A stretch of 38,414 bases of DNA from Mycobacterium sp. (GCA_023264735.1 JAHFVD010000067.1:1949-40362), one strand, 5' to 3'. Shown: positions 19,420 through 27,381, counted from the first letter of the stretch. Translations and numbers: made by a program. Notes: generated by a model not told the origin, from the sequence alone.

Positions 19420-19823
19420 CACAAGGCCCGATGAGCCCCGAGGAATGGATCAGCGCTCTGGAGCGGGGCTGGCGACAACGGGATCCCAGTGCGATCGCCA
19501 GTCTCTTCACCGACGATGCGCACTACTATCGCGGCCCGTTCGGTCAACCGCATCGCGGACGCGACGCGATCCGCGCACATTGGGTCGAAACCTTGTCCAG
19601 ACAAGTCGACCCGCGAATCTGGTTCGGCAAAGTGATCGAGTCCGCGGGCCGCGCCGCGGTGGAGTTCTGGTGCGTTCTTCATGATCCCGCGACACGCGAA
19701 CCGCGGACCGCATCCGGTTGCGTCACCCTCCGATTCGAATCGGACGGACGCTGCTCGATCCTGCACGAGTATTGGCACGCCCAGTTGGGCGTGGCAATCG
19801 ATCCGTCAGAGGATTGGTTTTAG
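19416..19823 (+). CDS. NTF2-like (SnoaL-type) small protein
   Basis: A 135-residue protein with an NTF2 fold pattern: WISALERGWRQRDPSAIASLFTDDAHYYRGPFG, then HRGRDAIRAHW, and a closing strand pair GCVTLRFESDGRCSILHEYWH. Proteins of this fold act as small cyclases, isomerases or hydratases, or as ligand-binding accessories; the catalytic role here cannot be told. GTG 19416 overlaps the previous stop; ATG 19431 is an alternative start with AAGG upstream. It is the last gene of operon A and its stop overlaps the convergent ubiA-like stop by 4 bp, leaving no room for a terminator. Confidence 0.8.
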   Translation: MTQGPMSPEEWISALERGWRQRDPSAIASLFTDDAHYYRGPFGQPHRGRDAIRAHWVETLSRQVDPRIWFGKVIESAGRAAVEFWCVLHDPATREPRTASGCVTLRFESDGRCSILHEYWHAQLGVAIDPSEDWF

Positions 19824-20707
19824 CCGACCACTCCGACGACGGCGAAGGCGACCAGCGTGCTCAAGAGGCCGAGGGCAGATACCGCCGCCGGCCATCGGTT
19901 GCCCTTGTGGCTCAGGTACGTGATGCCGAATGCAGCAACACCGACCGCAGGCAACGCGACTAATGCCTTGGAGAACGGCGAGACGGGCGCGGTGATGGCG
20001 AACAGCGCGAAGGCAAGCGGTCCGGTGCCGATGGTAAGCAGCGACGTTGCATGGAAGCCAATCGAATTGACGTAACTTCGTTCGCCTGGCACGGGCTGGC
20101 GGACTAGCTTCTTTCCGAACTCGACCTGGCCGGCGCACAGCGTCAGGATCAGAATTCCCAATGCGCAAACGGATGCGTCCGGGACCTTGTGCTGGATCTC
20201 GATGAACGCCACGAACAGGTACACATATAGCAGCAATTGAACCGGCAAGCCGATGAGCAAGTTCAGGACCAGGTTGTCACCGCGCGTGGCGGGAAATCGT
20301 TGTCCGACCGCCAATATCGTGGCCGCGTACAGAAGCTGACCGGCGATGACGACCAGTCCGGCGTGGAAGGAAAGGTTGGCGGCGAGGATGATCGTCACGC
20401 ACGCGACAATGAGGGTGGAGATATCCCGAAGCTGGATCGCTCCCGATGCTACTGGGCGTTGTGGGTCCGCGACCCGGTCGTAGTCCTGGTCTCGGATGTC
20501 GTCGATCACCCGCATGATCAGCAGGTCGGCCCATAGGGTGACGGTGACTATCCCCAGCAGCGGAATCGCGCTGGCAGTGATGCGCTCTCCAGCTAGCGCC
20601 GCGAACAGACCGATTCCTCCGGTGCCGAACGCCAAGGCATACACGCTTGACAGGACCGGTGGATACCTGGTGCGAACAAAGTTCGAGATACCAATCGCAG
20701 CAGTCAT
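19820..20707 (-). CDS. UbiA family prenyltransferase
   Basis: An integral membrane prenyltransferase of 295 residues with about eight or nine helices. The first Asp-rich motif is RVIDDIRDQDYDRVADPQRP (DDxxDxxxD, 69-77, followed by the usual RPV). The second Asp-rich motif expected in the sixth-to-seventh helix loop is missing; instead that region reads VEFGKKLVRQPVPGERSYVN (196-214), similar to a UbiA subgroup with E, K and 'G..TYS'-type residues there. UbiA enzymes attach prenyl chains to aromatic or other acceptors, and some cyclise polyprenyl diphosphates. ATG 20707, with GGAGG upstream, overlaps the P450 stop (ATGA), which decides the start. Last gene of operon B. Confidence 0.82.
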   Translation of the reverse strand: MTAAIGISNFVRTRYPPVLSSVYALAFGTGGIGLFAALAGERITASAIPLLGIVTVTLWADLLIMRVIDDIRDQDYDRVADPQRPVASGAIQLRDISTLIVACVTIILAANLSFHAGLVVIAGQLLYAATILAVGQRFPATRGDNLVLNLLIGLPVQLLLYVYLFVAFIEIQHKVPDASVCALGILILTLCAGQVEFGKKLVRQPVPGERSYVNSIGFHATSLLTIGTGPLAFALFAITAPVSPFSKALVALPAVGVAAFGITYLSHKGNRWPAAVSALGLLSTLVAFAVVGVVG

Positions 20708-21897
20708 TGTCCGCCTCCTTGCCACATCACCGGCAGGCTCCATACCCCCCGGGTGAACATCTGCGTGCGCCAATCGATCTCGGACGCATTCACCAGAGTC
20801 AGCCCGCTCAGTCGGGACAGCAGGGTTTGCAGGCCAACCTGCAGTTCGAGGCGAGCGAAAGCCATTCCGATGCACTGGTGCCGACCGTGGCCGAATCCGA
20901 GGTGCGGGTTCGGACTCCGCTGAGGGCAGAACCGGTCAGCATCCGGGAACACATCGCGATCGCGGTTGGCCGCATCAATGATGGGCAGGACGATTTCGCC
21001 TTTTAGAATCAGGCGGTCGCGCAGCTTCACGTCAGCGGTTGCGATGTGCGGACGCCCCGATGTACCGCCGCCCGCGCCGCCGAACCAAACCCAGCGCAGC
21101 AGCTCTTCGACCGCGGACGGAATCTGCTCGGGGTATCGGCGGAGCGAATCCACCAGTCCGGGCTGCTGAAGTACCTCGATGATACTTAGCGCGAAGTGAC
21201 TGGCGGTCGTCTCTGCGCCCGACATGAGCAGGCCCATGGCGAGCATGACGATCTCTGCGTGGGTCAATCTCTTTGGCGATTCGTCCTGTACCAGGGCATC
21301 GATCAGCCCGCCCGCTGTCGTCTGGCTGCGCGATCGACTGACTCGACTTTCGAAGTAGTCGTGCAAGTCGCGGTTTGCTTTCGTGACCTCGTCAGGTGGG
21401 TAATGGCCAGCTGACCATGCGAGCGTTATTCGCGGCACGAGAAACGGCAGATCGGCGGTATCCAGCCCGAGGAGGGTCATGTGCACGAGGTTCGGAAAGG
21501 GCTGGCAGAACTGCGTGAAGATGTCGGCTGGTGGCCCCTCCGCGAGCAGGTCGTCGAGAAGTCGGTCGGCGACGCGGCCAATGAGCGGCCGCGACTGCTC
21601 AGCCCGTCGATTCGTGAACCATCCTTGGACGGCCTGACGCCGACGTGTGTGGGTCGGCGGATCCGAGGTGACCAGTGCTAGCGGTAGATCGGCGCCCGCG
21701 CCAACGGTCGGCGCGTGAAATTGTGCTCGACTGAAGCGGTTGTCACTCAACACGGTTCGTACGTCGCACTGACGAGTTACGGCAATCGCCGACGTGCCGT
21801 CAGCCAAGGTGACGTCGACGGTCGGTTGGTTGCGGAAGAGATCGACATGATGTTGCGGGAGCGAAGTGCGCGGACAGCTCTCCAGTGGCAGTTGCAT
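20704..21897 (-). CDS. Cytochrome P450
   Basis: A haem monooxygenase of 397 residues, the normal size for soluble bacterial class I P450s. The I-helix oxygen-activation motif is SGAETTASH (226-234), the K-helix ExxR is EELLR (264-268), and the haem loop is FGHGRHQCIG (335-344) with Cys342 as the iron ligand. HTRRR near 83-87 is the C-helix haem-propionate contact region. ATG 21897 lies 4 bp after the stop of the PEP-synthase-like gene; a longer frame would overlap it. No ferredoxin or reductase gene is nearby, so it must borrow redox partners. It probably hydroxylates or oxidises the prenylated intermediate of the cluster. Confidence 0.95.
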   Translation of the reverse strand: MQLPLESCPRTSLPQHHVDLFRNQPTVDVTLADGTSAIAVTRQCDVRTVLSDNRFSRAQFHAPTVGAGADLPLALVTSDPPTHTRRRQAVQGWFTNRRAEQSRPLIGRVADRLLDDLLAEGPPADIFTQFCQPFPNLVHMTLLGLDTADLPFLVPRITLAWSAGHYPPDEVTKANRDLHDYFESRVSRSRSQTTAGGLIDALVQDESPKRLTHAEIVMLAMGLLMSGAETTASHFALSIIEVLQQPGLVDSLRRYPEQIPSAVEELLRWVWFGGAGGGTSGRPHIATADVKLRDRLILKGEIVLPIIDAANRDRDVFPDADRFCPQRSPNPHLGFGHGRHQCIGMAFARLELQVGLQTLLSRLSGLTLVNASEIDWRTQMFTRGVWSLPVMWQGGGQ

Positions 21898-21901
21898 GAT
21901 G

Positions 21902-24562
21902 TCACCGCGGTCTCTGCGAGTGGGGGCGGAGGATGCGGACGCTGCCCGACCTACCGTCAATCTCGACCTCGTCGCCGTCGGAGATCTTGGAGGTCGCGCC
22001 CGGAACCGCTACTACGGTCGGGATACCGAGCATCCGTCCTGTAATTGCGGTGTGGGAGACCATGCTGCCGCGCTCGACGACGAGTCCCGTTGCGTTGAGC
22101 ATCAGCGGTAGCCATCCAGGATCGGTTTCGCGGGCGATAAGTATCCGCCCTGCGCAGTCACTCGGCGGAACATCCGGTCGCAGCACCAATTTCGCACGAC
22201 CACGGGCGATCCCCGCGCTGGAAGGCAGACCGGTCAGTTCGGTGCTGGAACCTGCGGTCGCCGATGTGGCAGCCCTGCGACGAAGATAGACGGCAGCGAT
22301 CGGCGGCGGGGCAGTTGTGAGATTGGCTGCGAGGGCGGGCCGATCGCACGATCGTAGATAGGCGTCTTTCCGGGTCCGCGCCATGACGCGAAGGTCTGGG
22401 TGTGTGGAGGTGCCGTCGAAGGCTCCCAATAATTCCTCGACCTCCAGATGAACATAGTCCTCCGGTGAGTCCAGACACCCTGCAGCAGCGAGGTCAGACC
22501 CGAGTCGACGCATGACCTCCCGCGAGAATCCGTATAGCTGGGTGCGGCAGAACCGGGTGTCCTCGCGGGCTTTCACCAAGAACCTGGCCACCCCCAACCC
22601 GGCGCGAAGAATGGCCCTTCTCCAGCGTGACGGACAGATGCGATGCAGTTCATCGAGCGCGACTGTGGCCGCGGCCGATTCCTGAAGCCGCGCCTGTTGC
22701 ATTGTCGCGCCCGCCGCAACGAACGGCCGCACGGCGTCGATGACCATCTCGGGTCTCTGGCGTGGCGTCGGCTCCTCGATCTTGAGGTCGTGCATGGCGC
22801 GATCGCCGAATTCCCTCAGGTGCGTACGGGCATCGGACTCCAGTTTGCCGCCGTAGGCGCCTCGTGCGATGCGGCTCCAGGTATCGCGTGCGTCGCCAGT
22901 CAACACTCGCGCCGACAACGCGGGGTTCGCGTTTATCTGCTCGGCGAGCCCGACCGTGGAGTGCACCGACTGTAACGTTCGGTTCGGCGGACCTCCGGGC
23001 AACAGCACAGTCAGGTCCACCTCAGGGGCGTCGGTCCACCGCCGCACCAGGACGGTCGCAGCGACATAGCTGGCCAGGGCGAGATAGCCAGCCAGAATCG
23101 GTATACCCCAGCGTGATTCGGCTTCTGACCACACTCGGCGGTACGTTTCGATTATCTCTTCAACCGGCTTTTGCGACAGGCCTGCCCCGAGGATGTGCTG
23201 AGCGTCCCACCACGACAAGAATCGCCGCAATTTGCGGGGAAAACTGATGGCCGCCCATATCAGTCGCGGCGAACGCGCGATAATGCGTGTGACGGACTGG
23301 CGTTCGAGCGCTTGGTCCGGGTTGGTATTTCGTTCTGCGAGCCCCAACGACCGTTCCCACATCGGACGAAGCATGTCCCATCCGGGGAGCTGGCTGTGCA
23401 GTGCGTACCACGCGTCCAGGCGGTAGTAGGCCCGGCCGTCGAGGTATCCGATCATACGACGAAGTTGGTGCTCCCGACTCCGCAGTTGGCTCTCAGGCAC
23501 TCCGACGATGCGATAGAAGTCGCGGAAACTCATACGGTAGAAGACTCGTGCGTGTGAGTACGTCATCGCAGTGGTCACGCCCGGAAAGCTCTCAGTCAGA
23601 TTGTGATTGGTCCATTCGATCGCATTCGCCGGCGTTTGGGGCGACGTGGCGGGCCGTGCTTGCACCAGGTGAATCGCCGAGTCGGCCGTGACGACGCCCT
23701 CTATGTCCTGGGGTCCGGACAACAGCCGCTCGGTGGTCTCTGCCAGCGCTGCGATCTGACTGATTTGCGCATCGGAGAACACCGGTAGGTCGGCGAGTCC
23801 ATCCGGCACCCGATATTCGACAACGCCACCACCCGGTGCTCGGCGGAGCATTCTTCTCTTGTGGGAGAGGAGACGCTCGATCCCGTCCGCGCGTACGAAA
23901 AAGTGGTCGATGTCAGCGCGTTCGGCTACCGCACCTTCTCCGATGCCATAGACCGCAGCGACCACAGTTTCCCTGGCTCCGGTAGCAGGATCGCGGGTGA
24001 ACGCGACAAACGACCGCTCGCCATCCATCATCTGCTGAATTCCCACGCAGATGCTGAGGACTCGGGGGTCGATTCCACGTCGCGCGCGGTAGAGTACCGA
24101 TCTGACGCTGAAAAGTGATGCAGCACAGGCTGAAACGGTATCGATGAGCGCGTCGGCGCCAACGTACAGGTAGCTATCTGTGAGGCCCGCGAACGGGTCG
24201 GCAGCGTCATCTTCGCCCGGCTGTGCGTGGCGGCCGACCACGCATGCTCGGACTGCGACGTGGGGTGAGCCGAGGGCGGCGTACCTGTCCCGAATCGCGG
24301 TTTCTGTCTCCGGCATAAGTGGCATGTGTTCGGTGGCGCTGCGAGCCGCCTCGGCCCAGACAGTCAATTTCTCGACACTGGCGCCGACGCCAGGAAAGGT
24401 ACCAGCCGCATCGGCGATGGCTGTCCACGGAGTTTCCCTGACGACGCAGAAAAACGGCGGCACGGAGATTCCGGCATCGCGTAACTGTTGCTGGCGCGCG
24501 AACTTGTGCCCAACCACGTCAGCGTCAGCCAGTTCTGCAGGTGCGTCAATGATCTTGATCAT
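21902..24562 (-). CDS. PEP-synthase/rifampin-phosphotransferase-like enzyme
   Basis: An 886-residue protein with the two ends of the PEP-synthase superfamily. N-terminal ATP-binding half: VGHKFARQQQLRDAGISVPP (17-36), VAVRACVV (103-110), FTRDPATGA (188-196), and LVQARPAT (299-306), all counterparts of PPDK_N motifs. C-terminal swivelling phosphohistidine domain: SAGIARGRAKLV and ERGSMVSHTAITGRMLGIPT with the catalytic His837. The middle (about 310-770) does not resemble the PEP/pyruvate barrel of PpsA; this three-part plan is that of rifampin phosphotransferases and of the prodigiosin-condensing enzymes. It may activate a pathway intermediate by phosphoryl transfer from ATP. The ATG overlaps the previous stop (TGATG). 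Confidence 0.85.
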   Translation of the reverse strand: MIKIIDAPAELADADVVGHKFARQQQLRDAGISVPPFFCVVRETPWTAIADAAGTFPGVGASVEKLTVWAEAARSATEHMPLMPETETAIRDRYAALGSPHVAVRACVVGRHAQPGEDDAADPFAGLTDSYLYVGADALIDTVSACAASLFSVRSVLYRARRGIDPRVLSICVGIQQMMDGERSFVAFTRDPATGARETVVAAVYGIGEGAVAERADIDHFFVRADGIERLLSHKRRMLRRAPGGGVVEYRVPDGLADLPVFSDAQISQIAALAETTERLLSGPQDIEGVVTADSAIHLVQARPATSPQTPANAIEWTNHNLTESFPGVTTAMTYSHARVFYRMSFRDFYRIVGVPESQLRSREHQLRRMIGYLDGRAYYRLDAWYALHSQLPGWDMLRPMWERSLGLAERNTNPDQALERQSVTRIIARSPRLIWAAISFPRKLRRFLSWWDAQHILGAGLSQKPVEEIIETYRRVWSEAESRWGIPILAGYLALASYVAATVLVRRWTDAPEVDLTVLLPGGPPNRTLQSVHSTVGLAEQINANPALSARVLTGDARDTWSRIARGAYGGKLESDARTHLREFGDRAMHDLKIEEPTPRQRPEMVIDAVRPFVAAGATMQQARLQESAAATVALDELHRICPSRWRRAILRAGLGVARFLVKAREDTRFCRTQLYGFSREVMRRLGSDLAAAGCLDSPEDYVHLEVEELLGAFDGTSTHPDLRVMARTRKDAYLRSCDRPALAANLTTAPPPIAAVYLRRRAATSATAGSSTELTGLPSSAGIARGRAKLVLRPDVPPSDCAGRILIARETDPGWLPLMLNATGLVVERGSMVSHTAITGRMLGIPTVVAVPGATSKISDGDEVEIDGRSGSVRILRPHSQRPR

Positions 24563-25206
24563 CACCACACTCCCGGCACGATCCGGCATCGCGTGTTGGC
24601 GAAAGCGCGGTATTGGGGGGATTCAGTAAGGATGTCTTCTTCGATCCTGATGCGCCAGATAACCGCGGCAACAAGGAGAGTCAGCGCCGCGATACTCGCA
24701 GGACTCGCAAAGTAGCCGGCAAAACCGATATTGGCGAGCAGCATCCCGGCATAAGCAGGATGGCGCAACACCGTATACGGCCCGGATGAAACGAGGCCAC
24801 CCTCGGAAATCCGCACCACTCGGTGCGAATATTGGACGCCGAATTCATGAATCGCCCACGCGCGTAACGTCACACCAGCAACGAAGACCCCCGCCAGCAC
24901 GATGCCGAACTGGTCGGGCACCGCGGGCGCGGAGTACGCGGCCGTGAGTGCCGTCGTGACTCGCGCTACCGCGTATGGAACCAGGGTGCGAGTCTCCGCG
25001 GCCGACTGTGTTGGTGTCCCGACAGTGATTCGTGCTTCGGAAAGCACCCACAACAGATATGCGGCGACAAAAGCCGCGGCAACGATGCGCCCGCCGACAA
25101 GGTGTACCGCGACCGCAATGGTCAGGCCGATGGCGGTCAGTGCCAACAGAGTACGAAGAATGTACATAGCGACTCGATCAGTCATTCCCAGCTTCCATCG
25201 AGTCAC
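24562..25206 (-). CDS. Isoprenylcysteine carboxyl methyltransferase (ICMT)-like membrane protein
   Basis: A 214-residue protein with four to five membrane segments and the ICMT/PEMT C-terminal SAM-binding signature: VSSGPYTVLRHPAYAGMLLA (139-158) and the helix IRIEEDIL (186-193) that follows. In eukaryotes ICMT methylates the carboxyl of prenylated cysteine; bacterial relatives methylate diverse small molecules and lipids. Its place between an AfsA-like gene and a PEP-synthase-like gene in a prenyl-metabolism operon suggests methylation of a lipid-like intermediate. GTG 25206 begins 3 bp after the previous stop; ATG 25185 is an alternative. Family sure, substrate unknown. Confidence 0.82.
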   Translation of the reverse strand: MTRWKLGMTDRVAMYILRTLLALTAIGLTIAVAVHLVGGRIVAAAFVAAYLLWVLSEARITVGTPTQSAAETRTLVPYAVARVTTALTAAYSAPAVPDQFGIVLAGVFVAGVTLRAWAIHEFGVQYSHRVVRISEGGLVSSGPYTVLRHPAYAGMLLANIGFAGYFASPASIAALTLLVAAVIWRIRIEEDILTESPQYRAFANTRCRIVPGVW

Positions 25207-25209
25207 GGT

Positions 25210-26055
25210 CTAGCCTGCGCGCAATCGCGCATACTCGACCTCGTCGACACACCGGCTCGCGATGACGATCGAGCCGACTTGGATCGCTCGATCCCCTACT
25301 GCATGCACGTCGATATGGAGTTTGCGCGTCTCTTCTGGCGAAGTGGGCTGCCACGACAACGCCCACGTCATGTGACCCCGCGGCACCGCAGTGGGCACGT
25401 CCGCGGTGAGCCCGACGAAGATCATCTTCGTCCCCAGTGGCTGCTGACCCCATGAGTGAAGGATCGCGATGGCGAACTGGCGGGCAGCCTCGATAACGAA
25501 GGCGACCGCACTGGCCCGTGGCGGTATTCCGGCGATGGTGGCCGGCTCACGTACACGGGCCCAAACGCGTCCGGCTTCGACTGTGAGCGGGCCGATTGCG
25601 ATATTTCCGGGGTCAGCCCGGTGCACCAGTTCACTCGGCATCGATCCGTTCCCGAACGCTGGCACCGGGGCAAGACTCGCAGGAAGCGCGGTCTCGCGTC
25701 GGCCCAATAGTCCCCTCGCTATGCTGCGGCCTGATTGGATGAATTCGAATGCGTGTCCACCGATTTCGCGGGTCGCATTCACCTCAACCGGGGCGTCGAG
25801 CTCGCAGAATTGGGCGAAGGTGAAGCGGAAGCACACATTGGCCGGTCGCAGCATCGCTGCGTGCTCAGCCAATTCAAGACTAGCCACCACCAGCAGCATT
25901 CCCGGCACGTGATCGAGCGGATGGTCGAAGAACACCGGGTCTTGAAGATCTACGCGGAGAACCCCGCGAGAAACGCCTCCACTGCGCGCTATATCCAGGG
26001 TGTCAATCGTGCGTCCGGGAATCACCCGAGACGTACTCGGTGCAAGTGCATGCAT
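25210..26055 (-). CDS. AfsA-type (A-factor biosynthesis) hotdog protein
   Basis: A 281-residue protein with the AfsA signature DPVFFDHPLDHVPGMLLV (39-56) and a second, weaker hotdog half in the C-terminal part (AVAFVIEAARQFAIAILHSW through to HIDVHAVGDRAIQVGSIVIA). AfsA, ScbA and MmfL condense a beta-ketoacyl thioester with dihydroxyacetone phosphate to start butyrolactone, butenolide or furan signal synthesis in Streptomyces. ATG 26055 is chosen because GGAGG stands five bases upstream; two earlier ATGs lack this. It is the first gene of operon B, with a repeated element 139 bp upstream. No butenolide reductase or GBL receptor is beside it, so a signalling role is only a possibility. Confidence 0.88.
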   Translation of the reverse strand: MHALAPSTSRVIPGRTIDTLDIARSGGVSRGVLRVDLQDPVFFDHPLDHVPGMLLVVASLELAEHAAMLRPANVCFRFTFAQFCELDAPVEVNATREIGGHAFEFIQSGRSIARGLLGRRETALPASLAPVPAFGNGSMPSELVHRADPGNIAIGPLTVEAGRVWARVREPATIAGIPPRASAVAFVIEAARQFAIAILHSWGQQPLGTKMIFVGLTADVPTAVPRGHMTWALSWQPTSPEETRKLHIDVHAVGDRAIQVGSIVIASRCVDEVEYARLRAG

Positions 26056-26113
26056 GGTTGCCTCCATCCGCTCGTTTGCGCCTTCTTCGATCCGACTCAA
26101 AGGACCACTGCAA

Positions 26114-26194
26114 TAGAGATCTTCACTCGGATTCCGGCGGTGGCACTGAGTACAGCGCTACTGCAATCGGAGGTCAGCTCGGCGCGGTACTACT
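26114..26194 (-). promoter_or_regulatory. Repeated promoter-proximal element, copy B (before the afsA-like gene)
   Basis: The inverted third copy of the element. Read on the minus strand from 26194 it begins AGTAGTACCGCGCCGA, has GATTGCAGT starting 26 bases in (26168-26160), the TACT end of the right arm at 26152, and GATCTCTATTG from 26121; each block is at the same offset as in copy A. It starts 139 bp before the chosen afsA-like ATG, which parallels the other two copies. It stands back-to-back with copy C, with 22 bp between their first bases. Function inferred. Confidence 0.72.
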
Positions 26195-26216
26195 GAGTCG
26201 CCGAAGTACCGGCTTA

Positions 26217-26297
26217 AGTAGTGCAGCGCCGAAATCGGGCGATATCGCAGTGGCGCACTACTGCGCTCCCTGCACCAAACGCCAGCGACGATTTCTG
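26217..26297 (+). promoter_or_regulatory. Repeated promoter-proximal element, copy C (before the second prenyl synthase)
   Basis: Begins AGTAGTGCAGCGCCGA and aligns with copy A at 16017 without gaps over about 80 bp. GCAGTGG is at 26247-26253, CACTACTGCGCTC at 26256-26268 and GACGATTT at 26287-26294. In this copy the dyad is perfect: AGTAGTGC (26217-26224) pairs with GCACTACT (26255-26262). It starts 142 bp before the chosen ATG at 26359. With copy B it fills most of the 303-bp divergent region between operons B and C. Confidence 0.75.
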
Positions 26298-26358
26298 TGG
26301 TGAAACGAAACGCCTGATCCACTGGCCATGTGTCGAGCACATCGCAGAAGGAATGATG

Positions 26359-27381
26359 ATGGTTGAGGCAAGCATGTTGATCGCATCCGGCGGCATCAGC
26401 GTCGACCACCCTTCGCTGATCCGCCCATCCGATCAGTTGTCCCTCCTCACCGATCGCTTGCGCGAAATCCTGGTCAACGGTGGCGATTTCGATGCAATCT
26501 ACCGTCACATCCTCGCCGTCCCCGGAAAGCGGATCCGATCGGCGATGGCGCTGGCCTGTGCCCGTCTGGTGCCCTCGGCTACCGCGCTGTCGCTGGGCGG
26601 CGCCGTCGACGTGGCTTGCGCGATCGAGATGATCCACGAGGCGTCGCTCGTCCACGACGACATCTGCGACGGATCACTCTCGCGGCGCGATGCGCCGTCA
26701 GTACCAGCCGCGTTCGGCGTCCGCACCGCCGCCCGAGCAGGATTTCATCTGGTCGGCGAGGCTTTGCTGGTACTCGCACGAGTGCTGGAAGAGAACCCGG
26801 CGGTGTTCGCGCGGCTCGGTGAGGCCCCTGGCGTCACCTACCTCGACCGCATTTCGGACCTGTCGTTCGGGCAGCTCATCGAGACCCTGCCACCTTCCGT
26901 CGACAACGGGGCCATGCGCAGGCACTACGAACTCGTGGCCGGGGCGAAGACTGGCACACTGTTCCGGCTGGCCTGCTCGTACGGCGGCACGGCGGGCGGC
27001 CTCGACGACAATCAGCTGTGCGCCCTGATGCGATACGCAGACCAACTCGCCCTCGCTTTTCAGATCATGGATGACGTCCGCGACGTCGAGGGCGGCCCCT
27101 CGCTGGGCAAGGAGGCCGCCGGCGACCTCGACCGAAGGGTGCCGACCTGGCCGGTGATCGAATGGCTGGCCATCCGGCCCGGGGCCCATGAAATGTGGCT
27201 CTCCGGGATGACTTCCACTGCCGACCTGCAGGCCGACCTGGTGCGTAGCGGGGCCACCCGAGCTGCCCGTGCCGTCGCCGTCCACGCCGCCCAGACGGCC
27301 TGTCGGGCGATCGATGCATTCCCGCCCTCCCCCGCGCGTGAGGAGTTGCGCGAACTCTCAGTGCGGGTGGTGTCCCGATGA
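26359..27381 (+). CDS. Polyprenyl (trans-isoprenyl) diphosphate synthase
   Basis: Elongates allylic diphosphates with IPP. The 340-residue sequence has all canonical motifs: PGKRIRSAM (55-63), MIHEASLVHDDICDGSLSRR with DDxxD at 100-104, FGQLIE, KTGTLFRLA (197-205), and FQIMDDVRDVEGG with the second DDxxD at 238-242, then GKEAAGDLDRRVPTWPVI. The first motif has no two-residue insertion, unlike bacterial FPP synthases, so a GGPP-type or longer product is plausible but not provable by eye. Of three tandem ATGs, 26359 has the best spacing from AGAAGGA. It is the first gene of operon C and overlaps the next by 4 bp (ATGA). It probably supplies the prenyl donor for the cluster. Confidence 0.9.
   Translation: MVEASMLIASGGISVDHPSLIRPSDQLSLLTDRLREILVNGGDFDAIYRHILAVPGKRIRSAMALACARLVPSATALSLGGAVDVACAIEMIHEASLVHDDICDGSLSRRDAPSVPAAFGVRTAARAGFHLVGEALLVLARVLEENPAVFARLGEAPGVTYLDRISDLSFGQLIETLPPSVDNGAMRRHYELVAGAKTGTLFRLACSYGGTAGGLDDNQLCALMRYADQLALAFQIMDDVRDVEGGPSLGKEAAGDLDRRVPTWPVIEWLAIRPGAHEMWLSGMTSTADLQADLVRSGATRAARAVAVHAAQTACRAIDAFPPSPAREELRELSVRVVSR

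Noticed and set aside
19820..19823. Terminator between convergent operons A and B
   Set aside because: The stop codons overlap by 4 bp and no stem with a T-rich tail is seen around them.
21902..24562. Central-metabolism PEP synthase (ppsA) or pyruvate phosphate dikinase
   Set aside because: The ATP-binding and phosphohistidine ends are present but the PEP/pyruvate barrel signature is not visible, and the gene is coupled to P450 and ICMT-like genes.
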